This document shows positions 21,660 through 34,269 of a stretch of 64,000 nucleotides of DNA, piece after piece (the first letter of the stretch is position 1; every line of letters starts with the position of its first letter). The stretch covers positions 68,006,659 to 68,070,658 of the forward strand of contig CM049313.1 of the NCBI GenBank assembly GCA_026874595.1, written 5' to 3'. A program made the translations under genes and the position numbers. This DNA is from Sipunculus nudus. Taxonomy: Eukaryota; Annelida; Sipuncula; Golfingiida; Sipunculidae. Below the pieces are notes generated by a model that made no database searches, was not told the DNA's origin, and saw nothing but the letters and a program-made list of their open reading frames with translations.

Positions 21660-23450
21660 TATGTGTATGTAGGTGGCGCCTACTGCCATAAAATCGAGAA
21701 AGTTATCAAAGATATATAAACATGCAAATTTTTAGGCAGATCATTCAAACCACTACTGAGATATGAGTGATTTTAGCCCACGGCAGACAAACAGACGGAC
21801 GCTATGCAAAAATGGTTGCAGGTGGCGCCTCCAGTTTTGTGTATGATGTTAAAGATGTCTCTTTTGTTGTATGCAGCGGTCTTACATTTGTGTGTGCAGC
21901 ACTAGCAATGGCCGTTGCTATGGCGGCATAGCCCGGCCCACGCGTGGAGTCTGACGTGTAAACAGCGGTCATGCTAGTTTGGGGATTTCTCGCCTGGCCG
22001 AGCCGAGCCGGCCCACGTATGAACCCTGATATGTAGAAAAACACCGTTCTTTGTTCTAGATGTTTCCTGTAACGTGTGTACTATTTGGTTCTTTGGACTG
22101 TTCGAGAATTGGAAAGTTCTCGGCTTTAGGTGAAAAGTTTAAAATAGGGGGCTTTGTTTTAGAGCAGGTAGAGAGGAGAGAAATATTTCAGCGGACACAG
22201 AAGAATGTGAGTCAGTTTGTGGACCTTTTCCGATAATTGCGGCAGTTATAGATTTTCTTCGAATTAGTAACGCATTTTATATAGTCTTCAGTTTGCCTAT
22301 GGGATCACTTCCAGGATTTCACTTTTGGATTACAACAAATTGATTTTGTGATTGAACTGGACTGTTATTCTCTGAGAAGGTTTATGTGAACTGTTCATCT
22401 GGATTATATGCTTTAAAGGACTTTTTGTCGCTGTGACAGTGGTGGTATCCAGGTACTGTATACTTTATTTATATACTTGCATTGATTTACTCTTGTACTG
22501 TTGTTATACTGTGTAATTGTATTGATTTAGTGTATTGTAACGTTAGGCTTGTTTTAAGAATAAATTATAATTATTTGTTAACAAAAAAACACTGACTTCT
22601 TTATTCATTCCCCTAGACTTTTCACGCTGCCTAATGTTACAGAATCTGATTTTTTTTCTCCATTACAAAATTTATATTCGTCACGACTACGTGATCTGTT
22701 GATATTAGGTTCCGCAACAATGATAAAGAGCTGAATGAATGTGAGATCTATACACATGCAAAATTTCAGGAGGATACAGCAAACCAATCCTGAGATATAA
22801 GCCTGGATGCCTGCAGCGTAAACATGAATATAGGTGGCGCTTTGTGAGATCTATACACATGCAAAATTTTTGCCCTGTCGGTCAAACGGTTCCCGGGATA
22901 TAAGCTTGAATGTCTGCAGCGTAAACGTAAATGTAGGTGGCGCCACCTGTCATAAAATCAAGAAAGCTGTCCAGGATGTATAAACCTCAAAATTTCAGGT
23001 GGATAAGTCAAACCACTGCCGAGATATGAGTGATTTTATCTCAAGGCAGATGAACAGGTGGACGCTGTGCAAAAACGGCTGCAGGTGGCGCCACCAGTTT
23101 TGCGTATGAAGAAGAGCTAAGTGAGACCTTTACACATGCAACATTTTGGCCCAACCGGTCAAACGGTTCCGGAGATATAAGCTTGGATGTCTGCAGCGCA
23201 AACGGGAATGTAGGTGGCGCCACCTGTCATAAAATCAAGATTAGTCAATGGATAAGTCCAACCAATGCAGAGATATGAGTGATTTTATCCTATTGCAGAT
23301 GAACAGATGGACGCTGTGGAAAAATGGTGGCAGGTGGCGCCACTATTTTAGTGTATGTTATAAAGCTATCAAAGGGCTACATTTGTGCAAAATGTTTAGC
23401 CTGATCGGTCAAACGGTTCCCGAGATATGTGGGTTTATGTGTGGAAACAG
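21660..23450. repeat. Dimeric tandem repeat (aggtggcgc family), split by a solo LTR
   Basis: Alternating half-units of about 120-145 bp each begin with aggtggcgc (near 21670, 21828, 22835, 22937, 23085, 23213, 23332). One half type carries cacatgcaaaattt, a ggtcaaacggttcc block, gatataagctt and gtctgcagcg. The other carries gtcataaaatcaag, ggataagtc-aaacca, gagatatgagtgatttta and cagatgaacag-ggacgctgtg. The two half types are themselves related. About three full dimers remain. The solo LTR at 21847-22719 interrupts a unit cleanly. Confidence 0.85.
21847..22719 (+). mobile_element. Solo LTR of Gmr1-like family with 4-bp TSD
   Basis: It begins TGTTAAAGATGTCTC and ends TTCCGCAACA, so it has the TG...CA termini of an LTR. 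It matches the LTRs of the element at 49957-57071 throughout (ccggcccac block, ttctcggct block, cactgacttctttattcattcccctagac block, gatctgttgatattaggttcc terminus). It is flanked by ATGA on both sides (21843-21846 and 22720-22723). Joining the flanks restores a unit of the surrounding tandem repeat, so the insertion and the later LTR-LTR recombination were precise. At 873 bp it is the best guide to the complete LTR. Confidence 0.9.
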
Positions 23451-25540
23451 ACGGACAAATGGACCTGGGCAGCGAGGAAAGGTCAGAAGTCAACCAAAAA
23501 TAAGGGCGCATGTGACCCGATCATAATCCCGAATTTAAAAAAAAAATTCCGCCCAGTGGTTACGGAGGAATTCTCCGGAAACCTATACGGCGGCGGCGTC
23601 CGACTGAAAACATAGTACCCGCAAAACTCTATTTTGGCGGATAAAATAATGTGTGAAATAGAAATATGGCTAGCACAATCAGTCTTTTCAAGTCACTGGA
23701 GGTTTCATAGTTTAAATAATATTTTTCAGTTTCATGACAATCGCAGACTGTCTACGGCTTGTTGCAATTAAAAATCGCTGCAAAATCCCAATTGAGCGAC
23801 AAGCTTTAAAATCCTTTTATATGAATTCCTGGTGAAAGCCTGGTCTTTTTAGTTGCCCAAACTCGTTTTTTTTTTCCTTAAAACAGAGGGTAAAGGGGAG
23901 AGTTTAGATTTAAACAGATGACCTTTTGGAACCTTTCAGCATGTGACGTGTTATCGTCCTGGAGCTTAAGAATACGATTGGTCCTGTAAATGGAAAGATT
24001 TGCGGAGGAACGGATGGTCAGACGGCGGAGAATAGGCCATCCGTAAACCACAGAAGAGGTTTTACAGTCAACTGAGCAATTCATCTGATAATTCAATTTT
24101 TTATATTTTACTTACCTTCCGCTCGTCGTAAATTATATAAAGCTTGAAAAGTTTCCAATAGAAGTAAAGGTAATGTGATAAATCCCAAGAAACCCTGACC
24201 TGTCAGAGATGTGATTTATGTCATCGTTAACTGCTTTATTTCATGACCGGTCGTGAATCACAAGTCGATCCCACGTTTCGTGAATGATGGGTCCCTGGAA
24301 TAGACAGTGACTCCAGGGTACAGAGAAAGTCCATACATCGTTGATATTTAGGGTATAGGTCTCCCATCCATTATCCCTTCTAAGAAGCTTTCGCAAGGGC
24401 AGTTTTATAGGATGCAGCACGCACCAGGGTACGTCTCCCCTTTTCTGAAAAATATATATTAATACACGCTTATATACACGCTTAAGTTTTTTACCGCCCA
24501 TTTCCTCTTATTTAGGCGTTTCGCTCGTCGCCTCCGGCGGTTTTAAGGCCTTGCCATATTAGCTCCCCCATTCCTAAATCCTCTATCAGTCTTTCTCCTG
24601 TCCTCGTAAAAATCACCAGTATCAAACACGAACTTGTTTCTGGATAACACTTTATATATAGGGTGTGTATGTCAAGGACTCACGCTCTTTTACCACAGGA
24701 AGACATTTGTTCTACGGTGGGGCTGCGTGATAAAGAGAATTCCCCTCGTGCGGCGTACTGTGCCGCTAACCCGGTGTGAAACTTACCCCATTGCAGGTTA
24801 ACCTCACCCTCACTCTCTTCCCCGCTGATCCACCTGTTTAAAACTGATTTGAGATTATCCCCTAGTTAATTTAGCTTAATGATAATCATTATGTTTTTAG
24901 TTCATATGTGTTTTAATAAAAAAAACTGACAGACATAAAATGTTAAAAATGTTTTTATAAAATCTAGAAACAATACTTGGAAAAGAAAAACAAACGACAC
25001 AAAATGTAAAACTTATGATTAATTTATCTCAAACATCGTCAAAGGGGACGGCACTATACATACAAACATATCGGATTTACAAATATTTAACCTAACTTAA
25101 AAATTGCAACATTTAATACTTAATCTCTTAGAGAAAATGAAAGGCTCTTTTGCAGTGAGATATAAAACGAGATGATTTATGTTCATGTTGTACAGACAAC
25201 AAGGAGACAATAGAACATTTCATGTAAAATTAACATTTTTGGAACAATAAGACACCGGGTCCAAACATTCTGTCGGTTTAGCGGGGAAATATTTATAATA
25301 AGAAGATTGAATAGGGATGTAATCAATGCTATTTCCTTATTAGGAAAGCAGAATTTATAAACTCATAGAATTTGTGGAAATATTCCAGATGTGACTATAT
25401 TTTCAAATCAAAATTGTGAGCATAAATAAAAGTTGAACAGTATATATAACACATAAACAACAATGGAAAGAAGACTCTGTGGAACTGTAGGTACCTTACT
25501 TAGAATTGCAAAATTAAAGGAAACATGTTTGTTTTCTGAA
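23451..25540. other. Non-coding stretch
   Basis: No recognisable gene or repeat. Small frames at 23878-24096 (-) and 24241-24501 (-) show no domain. Base composition is slightly less AT-rich at 24240-24850 without a clear reason. Confidence 0.45.
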
Positions 25541-25549
25541 TTATGTATA

Positions 25550-26295
25550 TATTAAGGGTGTGCTATATGATCGATATATCGGTATATGATATAATGATTC
25601 TTCTATTGCGTATAACGACATGATTTTATAATATCGATATTTCTCAGCATTTTTTTTCAAACATGTCTGAAACTGATATATTTTAGTGACAATCAGGTTT
25701 CACCTATACAAGTTGTGACATCTAACTTGGTGGAGTTCAGTGAATGGCTGAAAGTGAAAGCAGCTGCCACGTCTAGAGACACTCCCTGGGTCCACTATTA
25801 GGAACTTTTAGTAGACTTAATGAACCATATGATAGGTCCGTCCCAAGGAATCTGAATTTCTACTGAATGACATGAAGGAAGTTCACTTTAAAAAACTATT
25901 TTACTTTACATCCTGTGTAATAACAGTGAGATCAGTGCCAGCTGAATAGTATTACTGATCAAGAACGGCTACCTTACATTTTGGTACACGACTGTGGTTA
26001 TGAACAAAATCTTTCCCTCTCCTTGCATAACCACAGTACAGAAAGCCCTTATTGCCCAATTACTTGCATATGTAACCCTTAAAAACATATTAAAAACTTA
26101 TTTTGATTGTTTCTTCGAGTACTGTCAATAATAAGTAGTTGTCATGAGTTATTTTGCCATATATACTGATCTACATAAACATTTATCGTTTCATTACATT
26201 GAACATATTGATGATTTAATAACACACTTTCTTCCTGAAAAATGGTGCAATGAAAAATATTGCGATATGTATCGCAATACGCTAACACATCGAAA
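25550..26295. mobile_element. Possible decayed hAT-like element
   Basis: The left edge (gtgtgctatatgatcgatatatcgg, about 25558) and the complement of the right edge (ending cgatatgtatcgcaatacgctaacac, about 26288) are similar and full of ATCGATA/TATCGCAATA words. Such words are typical of the ends of some hAT elements. No clean terminal CAGGG or target duplication could be fixed. The centre shows no transposase. Confidence 0.25.
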
Positions 26296-26299
26296 TTTT

Positions 26300-27855
26300 T
26301 TGCAATAATATAAATGCAAAAAAAAGACACACAAGAGCATTTGTTTCGGTTTTTATTTACTGTTGTTCTGTCCAATGATGGTGACCGCGTTAACCTCCAA
26401 GACTTCAGGCTCTTTTTGTGCACAGGGCTGGATAATTTAGATAAAATGAGACCTTTCAAAATGTTAAATAATAATTAAGCGCTTGTCTGTTTTACATACT
26501 AAGAGGGAGTCCAAGGTACTTTATGTAATAAGCATACTAAGAAAAAACCAATTGGCATCACCATGTTTTCGACCTACTGGTTTGAGTTCTCTCGGCTGAT
26601 GCGAGCGATATAGTAAGCGAAACGTTACCGAGAAATTGTGTGTCAGATGAAAAGGCACCAGAAAGTGTACGTGAAAGTATGCGTGTCTTATGAGTGCAAA
26701 TACGCTCCAAAATCAGCGGTTACGCTATGCGCAACTATTCGCTACCCAACCGCTGCAATAAACCGCGGTTGCCCGTCAGGTTTCCACCAGGCGGTGCTGT
26801 CTCTGTTGAATTCCCCCTGCGTAATATTTAACCAATTACATTGCAGGTACCAGCAGTACAATCGAATGTACTTGGTATCACAGCGCTTGGTATCACAGAC
26901 TTGTTCCGACCCCCGTTGGAATACACACGATGCTATCGTCAACTTTCAACACAGTCTTTTTCACTGACTTGCTTGTGTGGCCTGAGGTCAGTTATCCCTA
27001 CTGTTAGCATATTTCCTCTCTTGCAGTGGTACACGAGCTTGCCATGGGCGCAGCCATGTTTGTTTCACGCTGAGCCAATCAGATTTCTTCTACCATTCCT
27101 GAAGATTTGTTTAATTGCAGAGGAAATTAGAAATTAGTTTATCCAACGTAAACTGACTGGGTGTTTGGCACCTTGCTAAACCTGAAGGATCCTGCTCTTT
27201 TTCACAGTGTGTGAATGGCAGGTCACAGGGAGGTCCCGCGCTGTGTTCAGAGCGTAGAGTGCTAAGGGAGGGAGGAAGAGTTAATGATTTTCATAAATAT
27301 AGAAATGACTCGAAAAGCACGAATCAATTCTTTGAACTTTAAGAGAGTTAATTAGTTTATTGGAAAGGCTGACTTAACTTTGTATCATTATCACACGTTT
27401 TAATAACACAGTGGCAGCGAATCAATGAAAACGCACGCGCGCTTTAGTTCAGTCATTTTTTTTAACATGACCTCATAAAAATTGCAACAAAAGCTAATCC
27501 ATTTGTTTTGTACCCCAGAAGGTATCCTTTTGAACATTTGAACAAGTCCTAAGACATTCTCCAGGGGGAAAGTAGTGAAGTTTGGGAATATCAAAATGGC
27601 TGGTATAAAGCCTATAATTCATCAATTTCAATTAATCAAAACGATGTAATTATACCTAATTCAACATTTTCAGAGGTTTTCAAGGTCGCAGAATATAATC
27701 CTGATATTTATCAGCTAATTTAAGGACTCCCAAGGCTCATATGTATGGGTTGATGTTGAAACCGGCTAGAGCATGGGGTGCGTTCGGGGATGGGGTGGTA
27801 GCCCGACTTATATTGAGCAGGTAAGCCGCATTCATTTATCCTGTTGCAATGATAT
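26300..27855. other. Non-coding stretch
   Basis: No gene recognised. The 26570-27090 part has higher complexity and contains overlapping open frames on both strands (26638-26967 +, 26742-26942 -, 26841-27137 +) with no domain, and a CCAAT-type word near 27070. Confidence 0.4.
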
Positions 27856-27859
27856 CATA

Positions 27860-27990
27860 GTATTTAGATATTCAGGAAACATGCAGAGGGAATAACTGAT
27901 ATTCAGGATTAAGACGGAATTTTTCTCGCACATGGTAAGTGTTGTGAGAAAGTACTCTAAAACAGCAAACGATTGGTCTAGTTTAAGTCA
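27860..27990 (-). pseudogene. Copy 1 (short) of unknown repeat-borne reading frame
   Basis: On the minus strand an ATG near 27944 opens a short frame starting MCEKNSVLI, aligned with MNEENSVLI at 36.6 kb and MSENSSVLT at 60.7 kb. The sequence upstream of the ATG also aligns (tactttctcacaacac). Similarity stops after about 21 codons, at a MFPE matching MFVE in the other copies. Function unknown. Confidence 0.4.
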
Positions 27991-30900
27991 GGTGACGAGG
28001 TACCTGCTTTTGGAAAGCCTCAACAGGTTATTAGACGCTTTTCTCAGACTATAACTGCAGCACCTTCAGATGCACATGCAAAAAGAATCTTAGATCGTGC
28101 ACCCCGGCTTGTGGAATCTGCGGGGACTCTAGCTGCCTACAGGGTTGCCAGCGGCCAGGGAAAAGTCACGGCTAATATTATGTTTTCAAGCACAGGGAAA
28201 TTTCAGGGAGTTTCATAAGTCTTGTCATTTTCTGATGATTATTCAAGTAAGGGAAGAGAGAATTTTTAATGGCTAAGGCGACTGTAGTTGTTTATCAGGC
28301 AGGAACACTTTATCATCTTATGAGGAAAAAAATCAAAATTTCTAGTTTCAGTTTTCTAAGCTGTTCAGTTCCAATTTTTCAAATGAAGATTTGGTTTGCG
28401 TTAGTATAATGACGTTTTGAGAAGGAATATAAATTTGGTTGGTCAGTTTTTCCTTGAAAATCAGCAAAAAGTCTTGGAATAGTCAGGCAAATGTCAGAGC
28501 TTTTTCACAGCGTTGACTGCCGGCAGCCCTGTGCGTAATTCACAACAGACACTTTGTAATAAGGATGGACAAGATGACGTCAAATTCAGCATGTGATCAT
28601 AACATATTCACATGATTTCATTAATATGGTGATTAAAACAAGGCACCCGTGGGTCCTGGTGCACAAGCTGAAGTTGACCATGAAGGTATAGATTTAAAAT
28701 AAAAACTAATGGAGACAGAACCTGAGAGGAAAAAGTAGTATAAGCTAGTTATTGGTTGATATGATTGACTTGTACGGATAAGTAAGAAAATATTTGCAAA
28801 TAATACTTTGGGATCTGACCATGAGTTTTCTAATGATGAAATTGAAGCATGTAAGCAGTTTTTAAACACGAGATCTATACTATTACCATGACCTGTTGTA
28901 GACTCCTTGATATGTTGTTGACAGCTCAGCAGTTTATATATACGTGTGTTAAATTAAATCCTTATATTGTATTATACCGATTTTTCAGTTTTATAAATTA
29001 TATAAAGTTGCCCTATAAGTAAAGTCTCCAGTCCACAGGTGCAAGGACTTTAAGGCGGGGGAAGGGATGGGAGTCACTGAATGGTGGGAGTTATATATAT
29101 ATACAAATGGGATCAGGAATTCAGCAGTTCGTACAGGAAAAACAGCTGATTCATAATTAATAAATGTTTAAAAATGGACAGACGGACAGGTAGACGAACG
29201 AGGCCGATAATTTTTTTACATTCTTCTGAGACAGGAAAATAATGAACAAATGTTCGCATTAGATCCTAAGTTTTTATTTAATCATTTTTTAATTTTCATA
29301 ATTTTAACTTGCATACATTTGTAATGTAACATATATCTGGATATATAGGTCAATTCAACATTCTAAATATCATCATCATTGATCCCTAATTTTGCTCATA
29401 TAACATCACATTATGCACACTGATGGATTTAATTATATTTCGAATCATAACTTAGTTAAAATTATTTATAAGGAAATTAGTTGCTTCAAAAGTGCCGCAA
29501 AACCACAATATAGCATCCTGTTGCTTACATTTACACTTTTGGAAATGTGGTTTAAACAATAACAATTATTCCATTACACTTAATGTATATTTCTGTGGGG
29601 GTGGGGTGGGGAGTGATTTAAGAATAACTGTGCACCTTTGAAAGAATGGGTGCTTCTGAGTGATACATTTCTAATCAGGTATGCAGGCAATGCTGTATTA
29701 GATCATCTCCAGTGACCAGCAGCGGGCTGCTTGTTTCTTGACCCCCCCCCCCCTCCAAAAGGATTAAAAGGCCTGTTTGTGAGCCTTCATTTTGAAAATT
29801 CATGTTCTACTAAATCCTTTTGGTATTTGCTGTGAAAATCAAATCAGCATTGCTTACAGGAATACAATGTGTCATGGTCAAAGTTTGGAAAAATTTAAGG
29901 TAATGATTTTACTCTAATGCTAAAAAATAAAAGCATTTACAAAATTTTAATCCAATTTCTTTCATACAATTTAATCTTGATTAAAAAGAATTCTATCCTA
30001 GAAATATCTCTGACTATAGCAGTATCCATGTCAAGGGAGGAAATATATATTTTACTATTTTGAAAAGGAATTTATAAATGTTTCAGTCCATTACTTCCAC
30101 AAATTATGTAATATTCACCTAATATATATATATATATATATATAATAAGAATTTTATGAGTGTTTGTAAAAATGAACAAACACAGATGAGTGGTTTTGAT
30201 ATTAGGCTGTTATGAAATGTAACGACAGGTTTTTCCTTTAGTTCATGGAAGAGTGAAGTCGCAATAGCCTAATTTGGGGTATAGAAGGGGAAGTGAGAGA
30301 ACTTACGGGCATCTAACTGAATAACACATTTTGGAAGTGTAGGTCCAATTTCAAAACGTATAAGTCTAACGGACGGACGGATGGATGTAAGACAATAATC
30401 TATAGAAGAGGATAATTAAACAATCCCATGGTTAATTGAATAGATAATCTAACATATTTATAAATCTAATATTCCAATCAAATGTTCACTTGGCCCACTT
30501 AAACCGTGAGCTGAAGTGAAATGTACCGCATTTGTAAACGAACACGTGAAATAGTCATGTCCCAATGCTTACTAAACCTGTGACTAGAGCAGGTGTCATG
30601 CATTGCCATTTTTTCAACAATGTTCCAAGCTACGATTTGCTTTTAATTCCAACGATTTCACGGTTGAGGTACCCTCAGATTATGCGTTTTCCTCACGTTT
30701 TAGCTGCTTTTGTTGTGAAATCGTCTCAAATCAAATCACATGCCAATGCTTAAAACCTTAAGCTGGTGACACATACCAGCGTTTCTCGCTTTGCGTTTAT
30801 CGCACTCGACTATTTGACAACACACGATGCAAACAAGCGTCGACAGCTTACGGTATCTCTTCAGAGCAACATAAGTGTATTCCTTTAAACCTTAATAATA

Positions 30901-33700
30901 TCTAATGAAAAATAGTTTAGAAAATTGACAAATAGTTTTCAAGAAGTTGATTGCCCCCCCCCCCCTCCCCCCCAAAAAAAAGAAAAATAACAATTCCACC
31001 GGAGCCTGCAGAACTTGCCACTTATTGTGTTCCAAGGTAACCTTTTATTACATCAAGGGCATTGCACTTCAATATGTCCCGATAAGATGCATGCTGAGTG
31101 TTTTAGACATGGGCTGCTTCCTAAGGTTAATACACCATCAATAAGCTCCCCGAGTCGTCCTTCGATAAGTTTATGAGCGCAAATGCCATGTACCAACGCC
31201 GCGGGTGTATTTAGAATGCCAGTACATTGTGAAAGAAGGTTGGTTATTAACAGCTAATGAACTGCGTACGATTCTGCGCAGTGTGTGTTCTCTTTATGCA
31301 TTCATTCCAGTCGGGAGGCATGGTATTCGTAACATGTGAAATCAAATTGTGACTGTGCCAGGAACATCACTTTGAAATAAGTAGGTTTATTATACGTTAA
31401 GTCATATATTTAAGAATGGGAAATTTTTATTGTCAAACTATAAGACATTAATATTCAGTATCAGTTATCGCCGGCAGGTGTCGTTTATGTGATGGGAACG
31501 TTGGATTTCGCAGTACAATGCACAAAAACATATTTTATAATACCTTTACGCTGCAGAGAATTGTAATTTGCGAGCACATAAACAACAACAACAAGTTCAA
31601 TTGGCGCTTAAATAAATGCAATTTGCAATTTGTTCTTAATCTGTGAATCTGTATTTGTTTCAGTAGTCGCACCCAAGTGTATACGGACTATGATTGTTAA
31701 AGTCGAAATTATAGTGAAGAAAAATTTCATCCTCGAAACAACTGGCTATAATATAAACTACTACTTCAGGATACATTTTAAAGTTTTTTCCCATTCAGAT
31801 TCAATTGATGTTTTGGTAAGTACATTATAAAGTGTTAGGTAAATTTCGGGAAAACTTTTCTTTCCATCACTGGTAACTTGTAACTTCTTGGATTGAGAAA
31901 CCCGGACCTAATTTAACAGATGAAAAAAGACCCTTACCTAATAAAAACGATCTTGAAACTGAGTTAATCAATAAGATTGGGTCTATCCCTTCCCTATGAA
32001 ATAAAAATTTATCTGATAATATGTATTTTTAGTAGTAAACTATTACTCCTAATAAGGGTTAAAATGCCTTTATTTGGGGTCGTCAAAACCAAGGCCGACA
32101 GAGAAACGGCCGTTAATACTTATTTTATGCGTATTTTTACACTTTCTATCGTTGCTTGTCATTACTCTAACCATAGACACCAGAAAGGTAACTAAAATTT
32201 GGAAAATCAAGCCGATTCCGAACTTAAACATATGGTCCGAAAGACGGTTCCGCAAAACGTCTCCCGGGCCCAAATCAAAAAGCATTTGCACTCCATTACA
32301 AATTATATATTTCTCATTTACGACTGGATACGTTAGATTAGACTATAAAATCACTGTGTAAAAGATATAAAACGTAAAAAATTCCGAATTTCAAGCGTTT
32401 ATTACGGTTTTCGGGATGGTCTCTTAAAATGCTAATGAACGTACCGTATACCATGACCGGACCCAAATCGTCATGCATTATACGGGGTACAGAGGTCCCA
32501 TTTTCAACATGTTCCGAAAGCCCGAATGGTAACTCCTGTTACTGTTCAAATGTTTACTTTTTATTTGAACTGGTGAAACCATAATCTTCAAATGAATTTA
32601 AATTTTATGTTTTAAGTATAAGTCAGAACCACAAATTAATGTAGCACTATACCATAAAATCGCTACTTTACTTAGAGAAAAAAACTAGGAAATTATTGGA
32701 CGTAACAGATCGATGAATAATTGCCAACTGCTGCTTAATAATTGCCCTCCACACAACCATGTATATGATACCACTCCTGCTTAATCACTAATCTTGAGAT
32801 TTCATGTCATCATGCTAGGGGAAACTACTACTATGAATCATTTTTATGCTTTTTTATTCTTGAAATGCAGATACTAGTGTTTGACTGCTAAGATCTGTGG
32901 TGACCCCATATTTTTGTGGGTGATTATTTATAATAGAGTATAAGTGATTCATAGGCCATAGTAAAATAAGAAATCAATTCTAGTTCTTGTAAATGATATT
33001 TTATTACTGCAGAGGAGTGATGTATTCTGGTCATTTCCGCCAGGTATTTTTTTTAATTATATATGAATTCCGACAATATATTTTCTGTTTTCATTATAAA
33101 TTGACTTCCTTCATAAGAAATGATGTCGTTTGCTTCTTTTATTAATTAAAAGTTTTCAAATTACACTTTATTGCAATGCTGTAGCTTATCATATTCTTTA
33201 ACTGATTTTTTCTTCAGTCCATCAAAAAAGCCAGTTGACCACCGTCCTGTTTACTGGTCATATCTGACCAAAATGCATGGTGACCATCCTTGATCAGTTT
33301 GCTTTCCAACATGAATCAACCTTAAGCACAAAATATAATACTTACACTTGATTATCAATTTTAGAAATGATAGTAGCACTTTAAGAGGCTCTGAATGACG
33401 CATATGACGTTATAGGGGAGGGTAATTGATCTGAGGATTGTGATCAATGCACAAAGATTCCTTAACTCGTAAAAATATTTAGTTTTTCGAATGGCCACGT
33501 CATCCACACACCAGTTCTAGCCTAGCCGACAAGAATAGACCCCTCAGCTCCTTATAATAATTAAAATACGTACTGTTGCGTAGCCGTCGGTTCAACGAAG
33601 AAGGGGGGGGGGGGCAGTGAACCTCACTATCTAGAAAGTCCTCCTCCTGGTTGTAGCATCCAGCAAACAGCAGCTCGTCATAACCTTGATTATGCCATCA
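27991..33700. other. AT-rich non-coding stretch
   Basis: No recognisable gene over 5.7 kb. It contains C runs at about 29742-29752 and 30954-30970, a G run at 33604-33615, (TA)n at 30122-30144 and a few GGACGGACGG-type words (30371). The pair of overlapping open frames at 32070-32361 on opposite strands has no domain. Confidence 0.5.
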
Positions 33701-33725
33701 TTAACCATATTTACACACGTTTTTG

Positions 33726-34182
33726 TGGAGCGCTCTACATCGTTTAGCGCGCGCCAGGTCCCCCAAACGCGCAAGATTTCGTAGATTTTTGGTCTGGAGC
33801 ACGCTACATTTTGACCACCGGTTTGAGTCGGTTCCAGATTCTAGCGCGCGCCAGACTCAGTCTGGTGCGGCCTACATTTGTGCTTCGAACGTGTGAAAAC
33901 AGAAGTGGAGCGCGCTACCTATATAGCGCGCTCCAGCAAGACTCGGCCGTCATGTGACTAGGATTTAGCCATGCGCGCAAGGGGGAATCTAATCTAGACC
34001 GCACTAGATTGCAGTATTTATCTGCGTGTAAACGCAATGCAGATTCTAGGCCGGGCCAAGTGCAATGCGGCCTAACTTGACAGGGTAGCGCGCTCTACAT
34101 GGTCACTTGTTCCGGCACAGTGTGAACGCATTGTTAAATGTAGCTCGCTCCACATTTTTCTGGACCTGTCTAGCGCGCGCCA
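33726..34182. repeat. Array of inverted GC-rich 12-mers (TGGAGCGCGCTA)
   Basis: About ten copies of TGGAGCGCGCTA or its complement TAGCGCGCTCCA, exact or with one to three changes, in mixed orientation. They lie at 33726-33737, 33745-33756, 33795-33806, 33842-33853, 33863-33874, 33906-33917, 33924-33935, 34086-34097, 34141-34152 and 34171-34182. The pair at 33906-33935 is a perfect palindrome with a 6-bp centre. Spacers share short words such as gtgtgaacgcattg and tgtaaacgcaatgc. A perfect CRE-type TGACGTCA follows at 34242-34249. This may be a protein-binding array, a satellite-like relic or the subterminal region of a DNA transposon; I cannot decide. Confidence 0.75.
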
Positions 34183-34269
34183 CATTTTTCTAGTATCAAT
34201 TGGGCTATTGCATTTGTCACTGCACCCAGCTTCTCTGACGTTGACGTCACCATGGTGACGAGACAACAA

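Noticed and set aside
21380-21719. Overlapping frames of 86-87 codons on both strands
   Set aside because: No domain on either strand and no way to choose between them; possible terminal exon but unsupported.
21660-23450. CRISPR-like array
   Set aside because: Repeat units are long (over 100 bp), diverged and without unique spacers, and the genome is eukaryotic.
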